Assembly (NCBI GenBank): GCA_913055685.1
Contig: CAJXKC010000001.1
Span: 930,001 to 994,000 of the forward strand
Origin: an uncultured Flavobacteriales bacterium
GTDB lineage: Bacteria > Bacteroidota > Bacteroidia > Flavobacteriales > Schleiferiaceae
Length of the DNA stretch: 64,000 nucleotides
Direction of reading: 5' to 3'
A program made the position numbers and the translations under genes. Shown piece by piece: positions 24,175 through 32,591 of the stretch. Every line of letters begins with the position of its first letter. Positions within the stretch are counted from its first letter, which is position 1. The notes under the pieces were generated by a model. That model saw only the letters and a program-made list of their open reading frames with translations. It did not search any database and was not told the DNA's origin.

Positions 24175-25395
24175 TTACGATTCTACAAAGGTGTAAGCCA
24201 TGCCAGTCTTTCCGGCACGACCGGTTCTTCCTACGCGGTGGATATAGCTATCCAAAGTCTGAGGAATTTGATAATTGATAACGTGGCTTACGTCGTCGAC
24301 GTCGATTCCACGTGCAGCCACATCGGTTGCTACTAGAACTTGGATGTGCCCTTTCTTAAATTTATTTAAAGCTTTTTGGCGGTAATTCTGACTCTTATCG
24401 CCGTGGATTTCATCGGCTCGGATTCCAGCCTGACTAAGCTTCCGCTTTAATTTTGATACCCATCTTTTGGTTTCAGCGAAAAGGATAACCCGATTGAAAT
24501 CATCTTGCTTTAGCATATCGATGAGGATGGGCATTTTACTTTCGCCGGCCGCTACTTCAATAAGCTCCTGCTGAATATGGTCATTACTGGTGTTACCGCT
24601 GCTAATTTGCAAGCGCACCGGATTATTCAACAAAGCCTGAATTTTACGTTCTTGGTTTGGGTCTAGTGTGGCCGAGAATAAAAGGTTTTGCCTTTCGATA
24701 GGCAGGGCGTCGATAATCTTGTTGAGATCGCGTTCGAAACCCATGTCCAGCATACGGTCGAACTCATCAATAATCAAGCATTTTAATGCTTTAAAATGGA
24801 TGGCACCCCTTTGGTAAAGGTCTAGTAATCGACCAGGAGTAGCTACGATTAAATCGTTGCGCTTCCCTGCTAATTCAAGGTCTTTATTCATGTTAGTGCC
24901 GCCAATAAAGGTGGAGTTGTAAAGTCCCAGACCTTTATTAAGACTGCGGTATTCATCCGAAATCTGCAGAGCAAGTTCGCGGGTTGGAGCAAGCACTAAA
25001 GCTTGAAACTTTCCTTCGATCTGTTTTTGTAAAATAGGCAATAGGAAGGCGGCTGTTTTCCCGCTTCCCGTTTTAGCAATGCCTAAAATATCTCTCCCTT
25101 CAAGTTGTGCTTTTAAGCTCTTTTCTTGAATTTCAGTGGGTTTGGTATAACCTTTCGCTTCGAGATTTTTAAGGAGTTTGTCGTGCAAGCCGCTTTCGCT
25201 GAAATCGAAACTGGCTTCGAAAACCACTTCCTTGCGAACTTGGGCTTGTTGAATTAAATCGGAGCGCTTTAAATCCGACTCCTTTTTTTTCTTTTTACGC
25301 CTATCTGGGCGTCCGTTTGAAGGGGCAGCTTTTGGGCCTTTCCCATTCGGTGACCGACGTGAATTTTTTCCACGGGTCGCATATCTATGTGACAT
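24175..25395 (-). CDS. DEAD-box RNA helicase (RhlE-like)
   Basis: 406-aa SF2 RNA helicase with a basic N-terminal tail (RATRGKNSRRSPNGK...), Q-motif region (GYTKPTEIQEKSL), Walker A AKTGSGKTAAF, motif Ib TPGRLLDL, motif III SATL and motif VI YIHRVGRTGRAG. Motif II reads DEFD instead of DEAD, a variant I take to be tolerated in this lineage. Unwinds short RNA duplexes, for example in ribosome assembly or at low temperature. Follows the desaturase gene by 39 nt and precedes the cold-shock gene by 8 nt. Confidence 0.92.
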   Translation of the reverse strand: MSHRYATRGKNSRRSPNGKGPKAAPSNGRPDRRKKKKKESDLKRSDLIQQAQVRKEVVFEASFDFSESGLHDKLLKNLEAKGYTKPTEIQEKSLKAQLEGRDILGIAKTGSGKTAAFLLPILQKQIEGKFQALVLAPTRELALQISDEYRSLNKGLGLYNSTFIGGTNMNKDLELAGKRNDLIVATPGRLLDLYQRGAIHFKALKCLIIDEFDRMLDMGFERDLNKIIDALPIERQNLLFSATLDPNQERKIQALLNNPVRLQISSGNTSNDHIQQELIEVAAGESKMPILIDMLKQDDFNRVILFAETKRWVSKLKRKLSQAGIRADEIHGDKSQNYRQKALNKFKKGHIQVLVATDVAARGIDVDDVSHVINYQIPQTLDSYIHRVGRTGRAGKTGMAYTFVES

Positions 25396-25434
25396 ATTTC
25401 TGTTTTTAGGGCCTGTCGAGGCCGATGAGGTTCG

Positions 25435-26508
25435 CTAATTGCGACCTAATTGATAAAGCATCTTTCCATGTGCTCGCAGAGCAGACCAGAAAGTAGGTTG
25501 GCAGTGATAAGGAATATTAAACTCCTTAGCTGTTTCGGAAACTATCGCCGCAATTTGGGGATAGTGAAGGTGGTTGATGTGAGCAAATAAATGATGCTCC
25601 ACTTGGTAATTTAAACCACCAATTAACCACGAGAACCAATTGCTACGTGGGGAGAAATTACTGGTAGTTAGCAATTGGTGTACGGCCCAATTGTTCTCTA
25701 TTTTCCCTTCCACGGGCAGGGGGTAGCTACTCGAAGGTACTACGTGCGCCGTTTGGAAAATGATGGAAAGTAAAAATCCGGTTAAAAAGTGCATGGTAAA
25801 AAAGCCAATGATAACCCAAGACCAATGCGGAGCGATGATCATCTGTAAGAATAAAATGTAGCTGAGGTATACAATTTTACCCAGACTAATTTTCCATATG
25901 CGTAGACGAAATTCTTTTTTGGTTTTGATATGGCCCATTTTATAATAGCTGAGCGCCCGCTTGTAATCGGTGTAAGCTACTTTAATGATGGTCATTAAGC
26001 CATATAAAAACCAGGCGTAGATGTATTGGTAACGGTGAACCTTTTTATAACGATCGTGGGGTGAAAAACGCAATAAGGGCGGACCAATTATATCCTCATC
26101 ATGTTCGTGGATATTGGTAAAGCTGTGGTGTAATACATTGTGCTGGATGCGCCAAATTGTAGCGTCACCGCCTAACAAGTTCATTACCCATCCCGCTAAA
26201 CGGTTTACCCATTTCTTGCGGCTTAAACTTTGGTGATTGGCATCGTGCATGATGTTTACGCCGATACCTGCGGTGCCAAATCCCATCAAAACCCATAAGA
26301 GCAAATAGATTCCAAAGCTTTCAACGCTACCGGAAACTAAAAATCCGAAGGGCACAAAAAACAGGGCTAGCATTATAAAGGTCTTTAGCCACTGCTGGCC
26401 ATTACCTTGTTTGCTAATATTATGATCTTTGAAGTACTGGTTAACCCTTTGATTTAGGGTTTTGAAAAATTGACGATCGGTAGACTGAGAGAAAGAGAAC
26501 TGAGCGAT
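25435..26508 (-). CDS. Membrane fatty acid desaturase (acyl-CoA desaturase type), non-canonical start
   Basis: Integral-membrane di-iron desaturase. The three His boxes are present: HDANH, HNVLHH and HVEHHLF, with further hydrophobic segments between. The ORF track starts at ATG 26373, but the frame continues upstream with family-like sequence (FSQSTDRQFFKTLNQRVNQYF...DHNIS), and ATG 26373 would begin inside the first membrane segment. No ATG, GTG or TTG occurs before the in-frame stop at 26530-26532; ATC at 26508 or ATT at 26517 are the only plausible starts (about 357-360 aa, the normal family length). Heads a row with the DEAD helicase and cold-shock protein. Confidence 0.8.
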   Translation of the reverse strand: MAQFSFSQSTDRQFFKTLNQRVNQYFKDHNISKQGNGQQWLKTFIMLALFFVPFGFLVSGSVESFGIYLLLWVLMGFGTAGIGVNIMHDANHQSLSRKKWVNRLAGWVMNLLGGDATIWRIQHNVLHHSFTNIHEHDEDIIGPPLLRFSPHDRYKKVHRYQYIYAWFLYGLMTIIKVAYTDYKRALSYYKMGHIKTKKEFRLRIWKISLGKIVYLSYILFLQMIIAPHWSWVIIGFFTMHFLTGFLLSIIFQTAHVVPSSSYPLPVEGKIENNWAVHQLLTTSNFSPRSNWFSWLIGGLNYQVEHHLFAHINHLHYPQIAAIVSETAKEFNIPYHCQPTFWSALRAHGKMLYQLGRN

Positions 26509-26560
26509 AAAAAAAATCTTAAAATTAAACTAGTGGCTTCCTAGCTTAATCATTTAAGAA

Positions 26561-26576
26561 GATGCCTGAGGGCATC
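26561..26576 (-). other. Hairpin in the desaturase leader
   Basis: GATGCC-CTCA-GGCATC on the minus strand, between a near-consensus TACCTTCG box (complement of 26593-26600) and the desaturase coding start. No T-run follows, so it is more likely an mRNA leader structure than a terminator. Confidence 0.35.
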
Positions 26577-26658
26577 GCTAAGAATTACGGCGCGAAGGTA
26601 GTCTTTTAAATTTGGATAAATGTATTTTCGGCAATAAGCTTTAAAGAACAGCGCTTAG

Positions 26659-26666
26659 TACCTTTG
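26659..26666 (+). promoter_or_regulatory. -7 box TACCTTTG for the DUF3109 gene
   Basis: TACCTTTG sits 4 nt (CAAA) before the ATG at 26671; leaderless transcript predicted. Confidence 0.5.
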
Positions 26667-26670
26667 CAAA

Positions 26671-27246
26671 ATGATATCAATTGGCGATACCCTTATCTCG
26701 GAGGACATCCTCGAAAAAAAGTTTGTTTGTGACCTTACTGCTTGCAAAGGTGCTTGTTGTGTAGAGGGCGATGCCGGAGCGCCTCTAGAGCCAGAGGAAG
26801 TGAAAATTTTGGCGGATGAATATGAAAAGGTTAAGCCTTATTTGCGTCCCGAAGGGATTAAAGCCATAGAAGAACAAGGCACGCATGTAATCGATGAATT
26901 GGATGGCGAACCCGTAACCCCTTTAGTAAATGATGCCGAATGTGCCTACGTGGTTTTTGATGAAAATGGCACCACCCTTTGCGGGATCGAAAAAGCATGG
27001 AAGGAAGGGAAAACGTATTTCCGGAAACCGGTAAGTTGTCATTTATATCCTATCCGTATTCAAAAATACAGCAGCTTCGAAGCAGTGAATTACCATAAGT
27101 GGAAGATCTGTTCGGCGGCATGCTCGCTGGGAGAATCGCTTAAGGTGCCCGTCTATAAGTTCACCAAGGATGCGCTTATTCGTAAATATGGGCCGGAATG
27201 GTACACCGATTTAGAGAAGGCAGCAGAGCATTTCGCGAAGTCTTAA
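26671..27246 (+). CDS. DUF3109 family cysteine-rich protein (YkgJ-like)
   Basis: 191-aa cytoplasmic protein with conserved cysteines typical of DUF3109/YkgJ-type metal-cluster proteins: CDLTACKGACCVEGD (residues about 20-34), CAYVVFDENGTTLCGIEKAW, KPVSCHLYPIR and KICSAACSLG. The spacing suggests a Zn or Fe-S cluster. Common in Bacteroidota, function not established. Single gene, divergent from the desaturase. Confidence 0.85.
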   Translation: MISIGDTLISEDILEKKFVCDLTACKGACCVEGDAGAPLEPEEVKILADEYEKVKPYLRPEGIKAIEEQGTHVIDELDGEPVTPLVNDAECAYVVFDENGTTLCGIEKAWKEGKTYFRKPVSCHLYPIRIQKYSSFEAVNYHKWKICSAACSLGESLKVPVYKFTKDALIRKYGPEWYTDLEKAAEHFAKS

Positions 27247-27652
27247 GTCTCTGTATATCAGTGATTGTTGTTTATTTTTCTGAGTCTCAGTATCTTGTAG
27301 ATGACTTAATTCACCGCCTTTATGAACAAGGCCCGAGGTTTTCAACAATCCGTGTGAATTAAAAAGGGAAAAATCCACTCAAATCAGGTTGGATTTTTTT
27401 TATCTCCCGAAAAACCTGAGCATTCCGACGAAGGTCAAAAATCAGCCTGTTAATAAATGGGGTCAATTGTGAAAAAGTAGGCTTTGCGAAGCCTTGCTTC
27501 ATTAGTCATATTTGTATAGCAAGCTACTATCCTAGGGGAATTAGCATCTCTACTTACAAGGTTTAAAATACTGTAAATCAGCGGGATGAACATTTATCTC
27601 TAGGCTTTATAGCCCTTATAATCAGCGAGTAAACAAGAAAAAAGAAGCAGGC
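27247..27652. other. 406-bp leader region upstream of nrdB
   Basis: No gene. It contains an intrinsic terminator (27369-27401), an inverted repeat GATTGTTG...CAACAATC spanning about 85 nt, and the compact palindrome AGGCTT-TGCG-AAGCCT (27479-27494). A CATATTTG sequence near 27508 is one base off the -7 consensus. I see neither a cobalamin riboswitch box nor a convincing NrdR box pair. Confidence 0.4.
27369..27401 (+). terminator. Intrinsic terminator in the DUF3109-nrdB gap
   Basis: AAAAATCCA / TGGATTTTT stem with a 12-nt loop and a continuing T-run; probably ends the DUF3109 transcript. Confidence 0.7.
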
Positions 27653-28627
27653 ATGGCAGCAGTAGAACCCATTTTACAAGAGAACAAGAACCGCTTTGTT
27701 TTATTCCCCATTGAACATCATGACATTTGGGAGTGGTATAAAAAACAAGAGGCGAGTTTTTGGACCGCGGAGGAAATCGATTTGCAACAGGATATTACTG
27801 ATTGGAATACCAAATTGAATGATGATGAGCGCTACTTCATTAAGCACATCTTAGCTTTCTTCGCTGCTAGCGATGGTATTGTGAACGAAAACTTAGCGGA
27901 GAACTTCGTAAATGAAGTGCAGTTTACCGAAGCAAAGTTTTTCTACGGTTTCCAAATTATGATGGAGAATATCCATTCGGAAACCTACAGCTTATTAATC
28001 GACACTTACATTAAGGATAAAGAAGACCGCAATCGTTTGTTCCGCGCCATTGAGAACTTCGAGGCGATTAAGAAAAAAGCCGACTGGGCTTTAAAATGGA
28101 TTGAAAGTGACTCTTTCGCCGAGCGTCTTATTGCTTTTGCTGCGGTAGAGGGTATCTTCTTTAGTGGCGCTTTCTGTTCTATTTTTTGGTTAAAGAAGCG
28201 TGGTCTAATGCCTGGACTAACCTTCTCCAATGAATTGATCTCACGTGATGAAGGATTGCATTGTGATTTCGCGGTACACCTTCACAACAATCACCTAGTG
28301 AATAAAGTACCGGAAGAGCGCATCAAGGAGATCATCATTAATGCCTTAGATATTGAGCGCGAGTTTATCACTGAGTCACTGCCCGTAAACCTTATCGGAA
28401 TGAACTCAAATTTAATGACGCAGTACCTCGAGTTTGTAGCCGACCGTTTATTGGTGGAATTGGGCTGCAGCAAGGTATACAACGTAGAAAATCCATTCGA
28501 CTTTATGGAAATGATTTCACTACAGGGAAAAACCAACTTCTTCGAAAAACGCGTAGGTGAATACCAAAAAAGTGGTGTGGTACAAGGAAGCCAGTCGAAC
28601 ACCATTTCCTTCGACGCCGATTTTTAA
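27653..28627 (+). CDS. nrdB: Ribonucleotide reductase class Ia, small subunit R2
   Basis: 324-aa R2 protein that houses the diferric-tyrosyl radical for ribonucleotide reduction. Metal ligands are Asp43, Glu105, His108, Glu166, Glu200 and His203; the radical tyrosine is Tyr112 in [11 protein letters not shown]. The sequence is strikingly close to eukaryotic R2 ([39 protein letters not shown]). The C-terminal tail (ISFDADF) is the R1-binding peptide. nrdA follows 43 nt downstream, so one operon supplies both subunits. Confidence 0.95.
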   Translation: MAAVEPILQENKNRFVLFPIEHHDIWEWYKKQEASFWTAEEIDLQQDITDWNTKLNDDERYFIKHILAFFAASDGIVNENLAENFVNEVQFTEAKFFYGFQIMMENIHSETYSLLIDTYIKDKEDRNRLFRAIENFEAIKKKADWALKWIESDSFAERLIAFAAVEGIFFSGAFCSIFWLKKRGLMPGLTFSNELISRDEGLHCDFAVHLHNNHLVNKVPEERIKEIIINALDIEREFITESLPVNLIGMNSNLMTQYLEFVADRLLVELGCSKVYNVENPFDFMEMISLQGKTNFFEKRVGEYQKSGVVQGSQSNTISFDADF

Positions 28628-28670
28628 TCTGATATAAACGACCCAACAGACAACAACCAAATTTCGAGAT

Positions 28671-31187
28671 ATGCACGTAATAAAAAGAGATGGCCGCAAA
28701 GAAGCCGTGAAATTCGATAAGATCACGGCTCGGATTCAGAAACTATGCTACGGATTAAGTGATCTAGTAGATCCTACTAGTGTAGCAATGAAAGTTATTG
28801 AAGGTATTTACGAGGGGGTTACCACTTCTGAGTTAGATAGCCTTGCTGCAGAGGTAGCGGCAAGCATGACTACTCGTCACCCGGATTATGCTCAGTTAGC
28901 AGCTCGCATTGCCGTGAGTAACTTGCATAAGAATACCAAAAAGTCTTTCAGTGAAACCATGCGGGATTTATACGACTATGTAAATCCTAAGAATGGCAAG
29001 CATGCCCCTATGATTGCCAAGGATGTAATGGAGATCATTGAAAAGAATGCGGCTCTTCTTGATTCTACCTTAATTTATGATCGCGACTTCGGTTACGATT
29101 ACTTCGGCTTTAAAACCTTAGAGCGATCTTACCTTTTGCGTATCTCTGGTAAAATTGCGGAACGTCCTCAACACATGTTAATGCGGGTGGCCATCGGTAT
29201 TCACATGGAGGATTTAGACGCGGCGCTCGAAACCTATAATTTGATGAGTAAAAAATACTTTACTCATGCCACTCCTACCTTATTTAATTCCGGGACACCG
29301 AAGCCTCAGATGAGTAGCTGTTTCCTTATTACCACTAAGGAAGACAGTATCGACGGCATTTATGATACATTGAAGCAAACCGCGCGTATTTCACAAAGTG
29401 CCGGTGGTATTGGTTTAAGCATTCACAATGTGCGCGCTACTGGCTCTTACATTAGCGGAACCAACGGTACCTCCAACGGAATTGTGCCCATGTTACGCGT
29501 ATTTAACGATACCGCGCGTTATGTAGATCAAGGTGGGGGTAAGCGTAAAGGTTCTTTCGCGATTTATGTAGAACCATGGCATGCCGACATCTTCGATTTC
29601 TTGGATTTAAAGAAGAACCATGGTAAGGAAGAATTACGTGCCCGTGATTTATTCTACGCTCTTTGGATTCCCGATTTATTTATGGAGCGCGTAAAAACCG
29701 ATGGGGAGTGGACCTTAATGGATCCTAATGAGTGCCCAGGTTTATTCGACGTACACAGCGAAGAGTTTAACAAGCTCTACACCAAATACGAAGAGGCCGG
29801 TAAAGGTCGTAAGACCATTAAAGCCCGTGAGCTTTGGTCTAAGATTATGGAGTCGCAAATTGAAACCGGTACTCCATACATGTTGTACAAGGATGCTGCT
29901 AACGCGAAATCGAATCAGCAGAATCTTGGAACTATTCGTTCTTCGAACCTATGTACCGAAATTATCGAGTACACTAGCGAAGATGAAGTAGCAGTATGTA
30001 ATCTTGCTTCTTTAGCCTTACCAATGTTTGTTGAAGGTGAGAAGTTTGATCACCAAAAGTTATATGAGGTGACCTATAAGGTGACCAAAAACTTGAACCG
30101 TATTATTGATCGTAACTACTATCCTGTGCCAGAGGCGCGCAATTCGAATATGCGTCACCGTCCAGTAGGGTTAGGTGTTCAAGGATTAGCAGATACCTTT
30201 ATTAAACTACGACTACCCTTTACTTCGGAAGAAGCAAAGCAGCTTAATAAAGACATTTTTGAAACCATTTACTTCGCTTCCTTAAAAGCTAGTAAAGATG
30301 AGGCAGCAGTAGACGGAGCCTATGAATCTTACGAAGGTTCACCCATTTCTCAAGGCAAATTCCAGTGGAACCTTTGGGGTATTGATGAGTCACAATTAAG
30401 CGGTCGTTGGGATTGGAATGCACTACGTGCAGAAATCAAGGAGACTGGCGTGCGTAATTCACTTTTATTAGCGCCAATGCCTACCGCTTCTACTAGTCAG
30501 ATTTTAGGTAATAATGAGTGTTTTGAGCCTTATACTTCAAACATCTATACCCGTCGGGTATTGAGCGGTGAGTTTATTGTGGTTAACAAACACCTATTGT
30601 TAGACCTTGTAAATCTTGGTCTATGGAATGATGAGCTTAAGAATGAGATTATCCGTGCCAATGGTTCTATCCAGCATATTGATGTGATTCCAGAAAATAT
30701 CAAGGAATTGTACAAAACCGTTTGGGAGCTTAGTATGCGTGATATCATTGATATGAGTGCTGAGCGTGGTTGGTTTATCGATCAGTCACAGTCCCTTAAC
30801 TTATTCGTCGAGGGGGCCAATATGGCTAAACTAACCTCCATGCATTTCTACGCTTGGGAAAAAGGCCTTAAAACGGGTATGTATTACTTGCGTACTAAGG
30901 CTGCTACCGATGCTATTAAGTTTACGGTGCAAAAGCAAAGCAAGAGTGAGGTAGAGCCGGTGCTTAGCAGTAAGCAAACCGAGAAAATCACCGAAAAGGA
31001 AACGGCGACCGCCGCGGCCAAGCCAGCTGAGGCAACAAAGGCTAGCATGGAGCAGGCTGCAGCGGTAGGTGAAATTCGCGCCAGCGAATTAGCAAAGGCG
31101 GTTAAGGAACAAGCGCAAATGACTCCTGAAGAGCAATTAAGCTGCAGCCTTGACAACCCAGATGATTGTATTGCCTGTGGATCTTAA
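28671..31187 (+). CDS. nrdA: Ribonucleotide reductase class Ia, large subunit R1
   Basis: 838-aa catalytic subunit reducing ribonucleoside diphosphates. An N-terminal ATP-cone ([21 protein letters not shown]) gives overall allosteric control by ATP/dATP. The active-site cysteines are in SSCFLIT, VCNLAS ([11 protein letters not shown]) and the radical site [13 protein letters not shown]; radical-transfer tyrosines fall in the C-terminal part. An Ala/Lys/Glu-rich linker (about 770-820) leads to the tail [14 protein letters not shown] with the CxxC pair that reloads electrons from thioredoxin. Eukaryote-like in sequence, matching nrdB. Confidence 0.95.
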   Translation: MHVIKRDGRKEAVKFDKITARIQKLCYGLSDLVDPTSVAMKVIEGIYEGVTTSELDSLAAEVAASMTTRHPDYAQLAARIAVSNLHKNTKKSFSETMRDLYDYVNPKNGKHAPMIAKDVMEIIEKNAALLDSTLIYDRDFGYDYFGFKTLERSYLLRISGKIAERPQHMLMRVAIGIHMEDLDAALETYNLMSKKYFTHATPTLFNSGTPKPQMSSCFLITTKEDSIDGIYDTLKQTARISQSAGGIGLSIHNVRATGSYISGTNGTSNGIVPMLRVFNDTARYVDQGGGKRKGSFAIYVEPWHADIFDFLDLKKNHGKEELRARDLFYALWIPDLFMERVKTDGEWTLMDPNECPGLFDVHSEEFNKLYTKYEEAGKGRKTIKARELWSKIMESQIETGTPYMLYKDAANAKSNQQNLGTIRSSNLCTEIIEYTSEDEVAVCNLASLALPMFVEGEKFDHQKLYEVTYKVTKNLNRIIDRNYYPVPEARNSNMRHRPVGLGVQGLADTFIKLRLPFTSEEAKQLNKDIFETIYFASLKASKDEAAVDGAYESYEGSPISQGKFQWNLWGIDESQLSGRWDWNALRAEIKETGVRNSLLLAPMPTASTSQILGNNECFEPYTSNIYTRRVLSGEFIVVNKHLLLDLVNLGLWNDELKNEIIRANGSIQHIDVIPENIKELYKTVWELSMRDIIDMSAERGWFIDQSQSLNLFVEGANMAKLTSMHFYAWEKGLKTGMYYLRTKAATDAIKFTVQKQSKSEVEPVLSSKQTEKITEKETATAAAKPAEATKASMEQAAAVGEIRASELAKAVKEQAQMTPEEQLSCSLDNPDDCIACGS

Positions 31188-31213
31188 GGGTCCAAATCTT
31201 TAGAAATAGATGG

Positions 31214-31243
31214 AAAGTCGGTACTTTGGTGCCGACTTTTTTT
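31214..31243 (+). terminator. nrdA terminator running into the next ATG
   Basis: AAAGTCGG / CCGACTTT stem with 10-nt loop and T-run ending exactly where the next gene's ATG (31244) begins. Confidence 0.85.
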
Positions 31244-31729
31244 ATGCGCATCAAGATTATATTATACCCACTATTATTGCTTCTGAGTTTTGCTGTTCAT
31301 GCCCAGGAGCTTACGGCTGAGCAAGCTATTACTAAGGTTTTTAAGGTATTATCGGGTCAGGAAACATCGCTGCCCGAGAATAAGGCCGACTTAATTCAAA
31401 ATGGTGCTTGGGAAGCATTGGCTTACCTTGATCAAAACCAGAGCTTTGAACTAAGTGAAGGGGATTTGCAAGAAGCCGTTCCCGATTATTATCGCTTTAA
31501 GAATAAGGAGCTGATTTTTAAGCTTATCAACCAAAAGAACCACAATGAGTTTGGGATAGAAGGTCGCTTAAACTACCGTTGGGACAAAGACTACATTTTG
31601 GTGCTTGACTCAAAATCAGGGGTCGAGAGAGACCGTTGGCGCTTGCTATATGTGGATTCACTATACTTAGCCTTGGAGATGGGAGAGCTTAGAGTATTTT
31701 TCACCCATACCCCAGCCCTAGAGCCTTAA
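31244..31729 (+). CDS. Secreted hypothetical protein
   Basis: 161 aa from the ATG at 31244, giving a signal peptide (MRIKIILYPLLLLLSFAVHAQ); the ORF-track start overlaps nrdA and would destroy it. The mature protein is small, charged and mixed alpha/beta (LTAEQAITKVFKVLSGQ, KDYILVLDSKSGVERDRWRLLYV). No family recognised. There is no room for a leader: the nrdA terminator T-run touches the ATG, so expression depends on read-through or on a start site that I cannot see. Confidence 0.7.
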   Translation: MRIKIILYPLLLLLSFAVHAQELTAEQAITKVFKVLSGQETSLPENKADLIQNGAWEALAYLDQNQSFELSEGDLQEAVPDYYRFKNKELIFKLINQKNHNEFGIEGRLNYRWDKDYILVLDSKSGVERDRWRLLYVDSLYLALEMGELRVFFTHTPALEP

Positions 31730-31733
31730 ACAC

Positions 31734-31741
31734 TAACTTTG
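31734..31741 (+). promoter_or_regulatory. -7 box TAACTTTG
   Basis: TAACTTTG matches TAnnTTTG and lies 17 nt before the ATG of the 134-aa gene at 31759. Confidence 0.5.
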
Positions 31742-31758
31742 TTTGAAATTTAAAAAAC

Positions 31759-32163
31759 ATGACCGTGGATCGTCAAAACCTGGAAATCGCTAAAATCCAA
31801 AAGGAAATTGAAAGGTACCTGAGTTTAGGAAGTACCCAAATGATATTTGACTACCGTGAAACAGGTCAGGGTGTGCGCTTAGATGTGATAACCGTAAACC
31901 CACGACATAATCAGTCTTTTCTTTTTCATTATACCATAGGTTACGATCGTATCGATGCTCTAAAGCAAATGTATACCTATGTGAAGGAACACAATGAAAA
32001 ACAAAATTCCTACACGATACAATGGTGTGTAAAGGGCGACAATGACTTACATACCTCTTATTTCCGCGCAAAGGATATTCCAGAGGCTTTAGATAAATTA
32101 AATTTTGGTCGCGACCCCAATAGTTTAACCATTTTCAGCGTTGTATTAAACCCCCTGAGCTAG
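31759..32163 (+). CDS. Conserved-looking hypothetical cytoplasmic protein
   Basis: 134 aa without signal or membrane segments; no family recognised. Alternating strands and helices (STQMIFDYRETGQGVRLDVITV, HYTIGYDRIDALKQMYTYV, YTIQWCVKGDN, ALDKLNF) suggest a small alpha/beta fold. Codon usage looks like neighbouring genes and a good -7 box precedes it, so it is likely real. Confidence 0.65.
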   Translation: MTVDRQNLEIAKIQKEIERYLSLGSTQMIFDYRETGQGVRLDVITVNPRHNQSFLFHYTIGYDRIDALKQMYTYVKEHNEKQNSYTIQWCVKGDNDLHTSYFRAKDIPEALDKLNFGRDPNSLTIFSVVLNPLS

Positions 32164-32217
32164 TAAGCAAAATAAATTTTATACCTTGTGGGAAACAGGG
32201 AAAAAAGGGTTTTAACT

Positions 32218-32379
32218 ATGGAAAAAGCAAGGCGCCAAGAAATTCGGCAGCGAGCTAAACGCATCAAGAAGGCGCAAACCAAACTAACTACCAAAGACTA
32301 TTTACAGAGAGCCATCGTAGTAATGGTTATCGTTTTAATTCTTGCGGCAGCAATGTTTATTTATAATAACCTGCGCTAA
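32218..32379 (+). CDS. Small basic single-TM protein
   Basis: 53 aa from the ATG at 32218 (MEKARRQEIRQRAKRIKKAQ...); the ORF-track start 32188 is a GTG within the probable leader. A strongly basic N-terminal helix is followed by one membrane segment (IVVMVIVLILAAAMFIY). Topology predicted with the basic part inside. No family recognised; the composition is typical of real small membrane proteins. Confidence 0.55.
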   Translation: MEKARRQEIRQRAKRIKKAQTKLTTKDYLQRAIVVMVIVLILAAAMFIYNNLR

Positions 32380-32433
32380 TTAGGAAGGGAGCTCCGCGTG
32401 GCGACTTAGTGTTTATTTTACGTCTTTGAGCTT

Positions 32434-32480
32434 ATTGTTCTGATAATCAGAATAATTTTAGTAAGTTAGTGGCACTAACT
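32434..32480. promoter_or_regulatory. Two tandem palindromes upstream of a 31-codon ORF
   Basis: ATTGTTCTGAT-A-ATCAGAATAAT (32434-32456, one mismatch) is followed by the perfect AGTTAGTG-G-CACTAACT (32464-32480), ending 15 nt before the small ORF's ATG. They look like operator or leader-RNA structures; no regulator is identified. Confidence 0.5.
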
Positions 32481-32495
32481 AAACAAGGATACACT

Positions 32496-32591
32496 ATGTC
32501 TAATACTATTAAAAGCTCAGATTGGGCTCAGAGAGTGGGAATAGTGATGATAATCGTAGCGATTGTGGCATTTGCCTTATCGGTTACATAA
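32496..32591 (+). CDS. 31-aa single-TM small protein
   Basis: Too short for the ORF track. It encodes MSNTIKSSDWAQRVGIVMII... with one membrane segment (GIVMIIVAIVAFALSV). A hydrophilic Ser/Asn/Lys start followed by a clean TM helix is typical of regulated small membrane proteins. Preceded by twin palindromes and overlapping the end of the convergent HTH gene by 8 nt. Coding status rests on composition and the neat leader. Confidence 0.5.
   Translation: MSNTIKSSDWAQRVGIVMIIVAIVAFALSVT

Noticed and set aside
24700-24800. DEFD instead of DEAD in helicase motif II as a sign of inactivation
   Set aside because: All other motifs are intact and the acidic residues needed for Mg-ATP are retained, so it is a tolerated variant.
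27247-27652. Cobalamin riboswitch upstream of ribonucleotide reductase
   Set aside because: The conserved B12-box type sequence GCCACTG is missing, and class Ia enzymes do not use B12.
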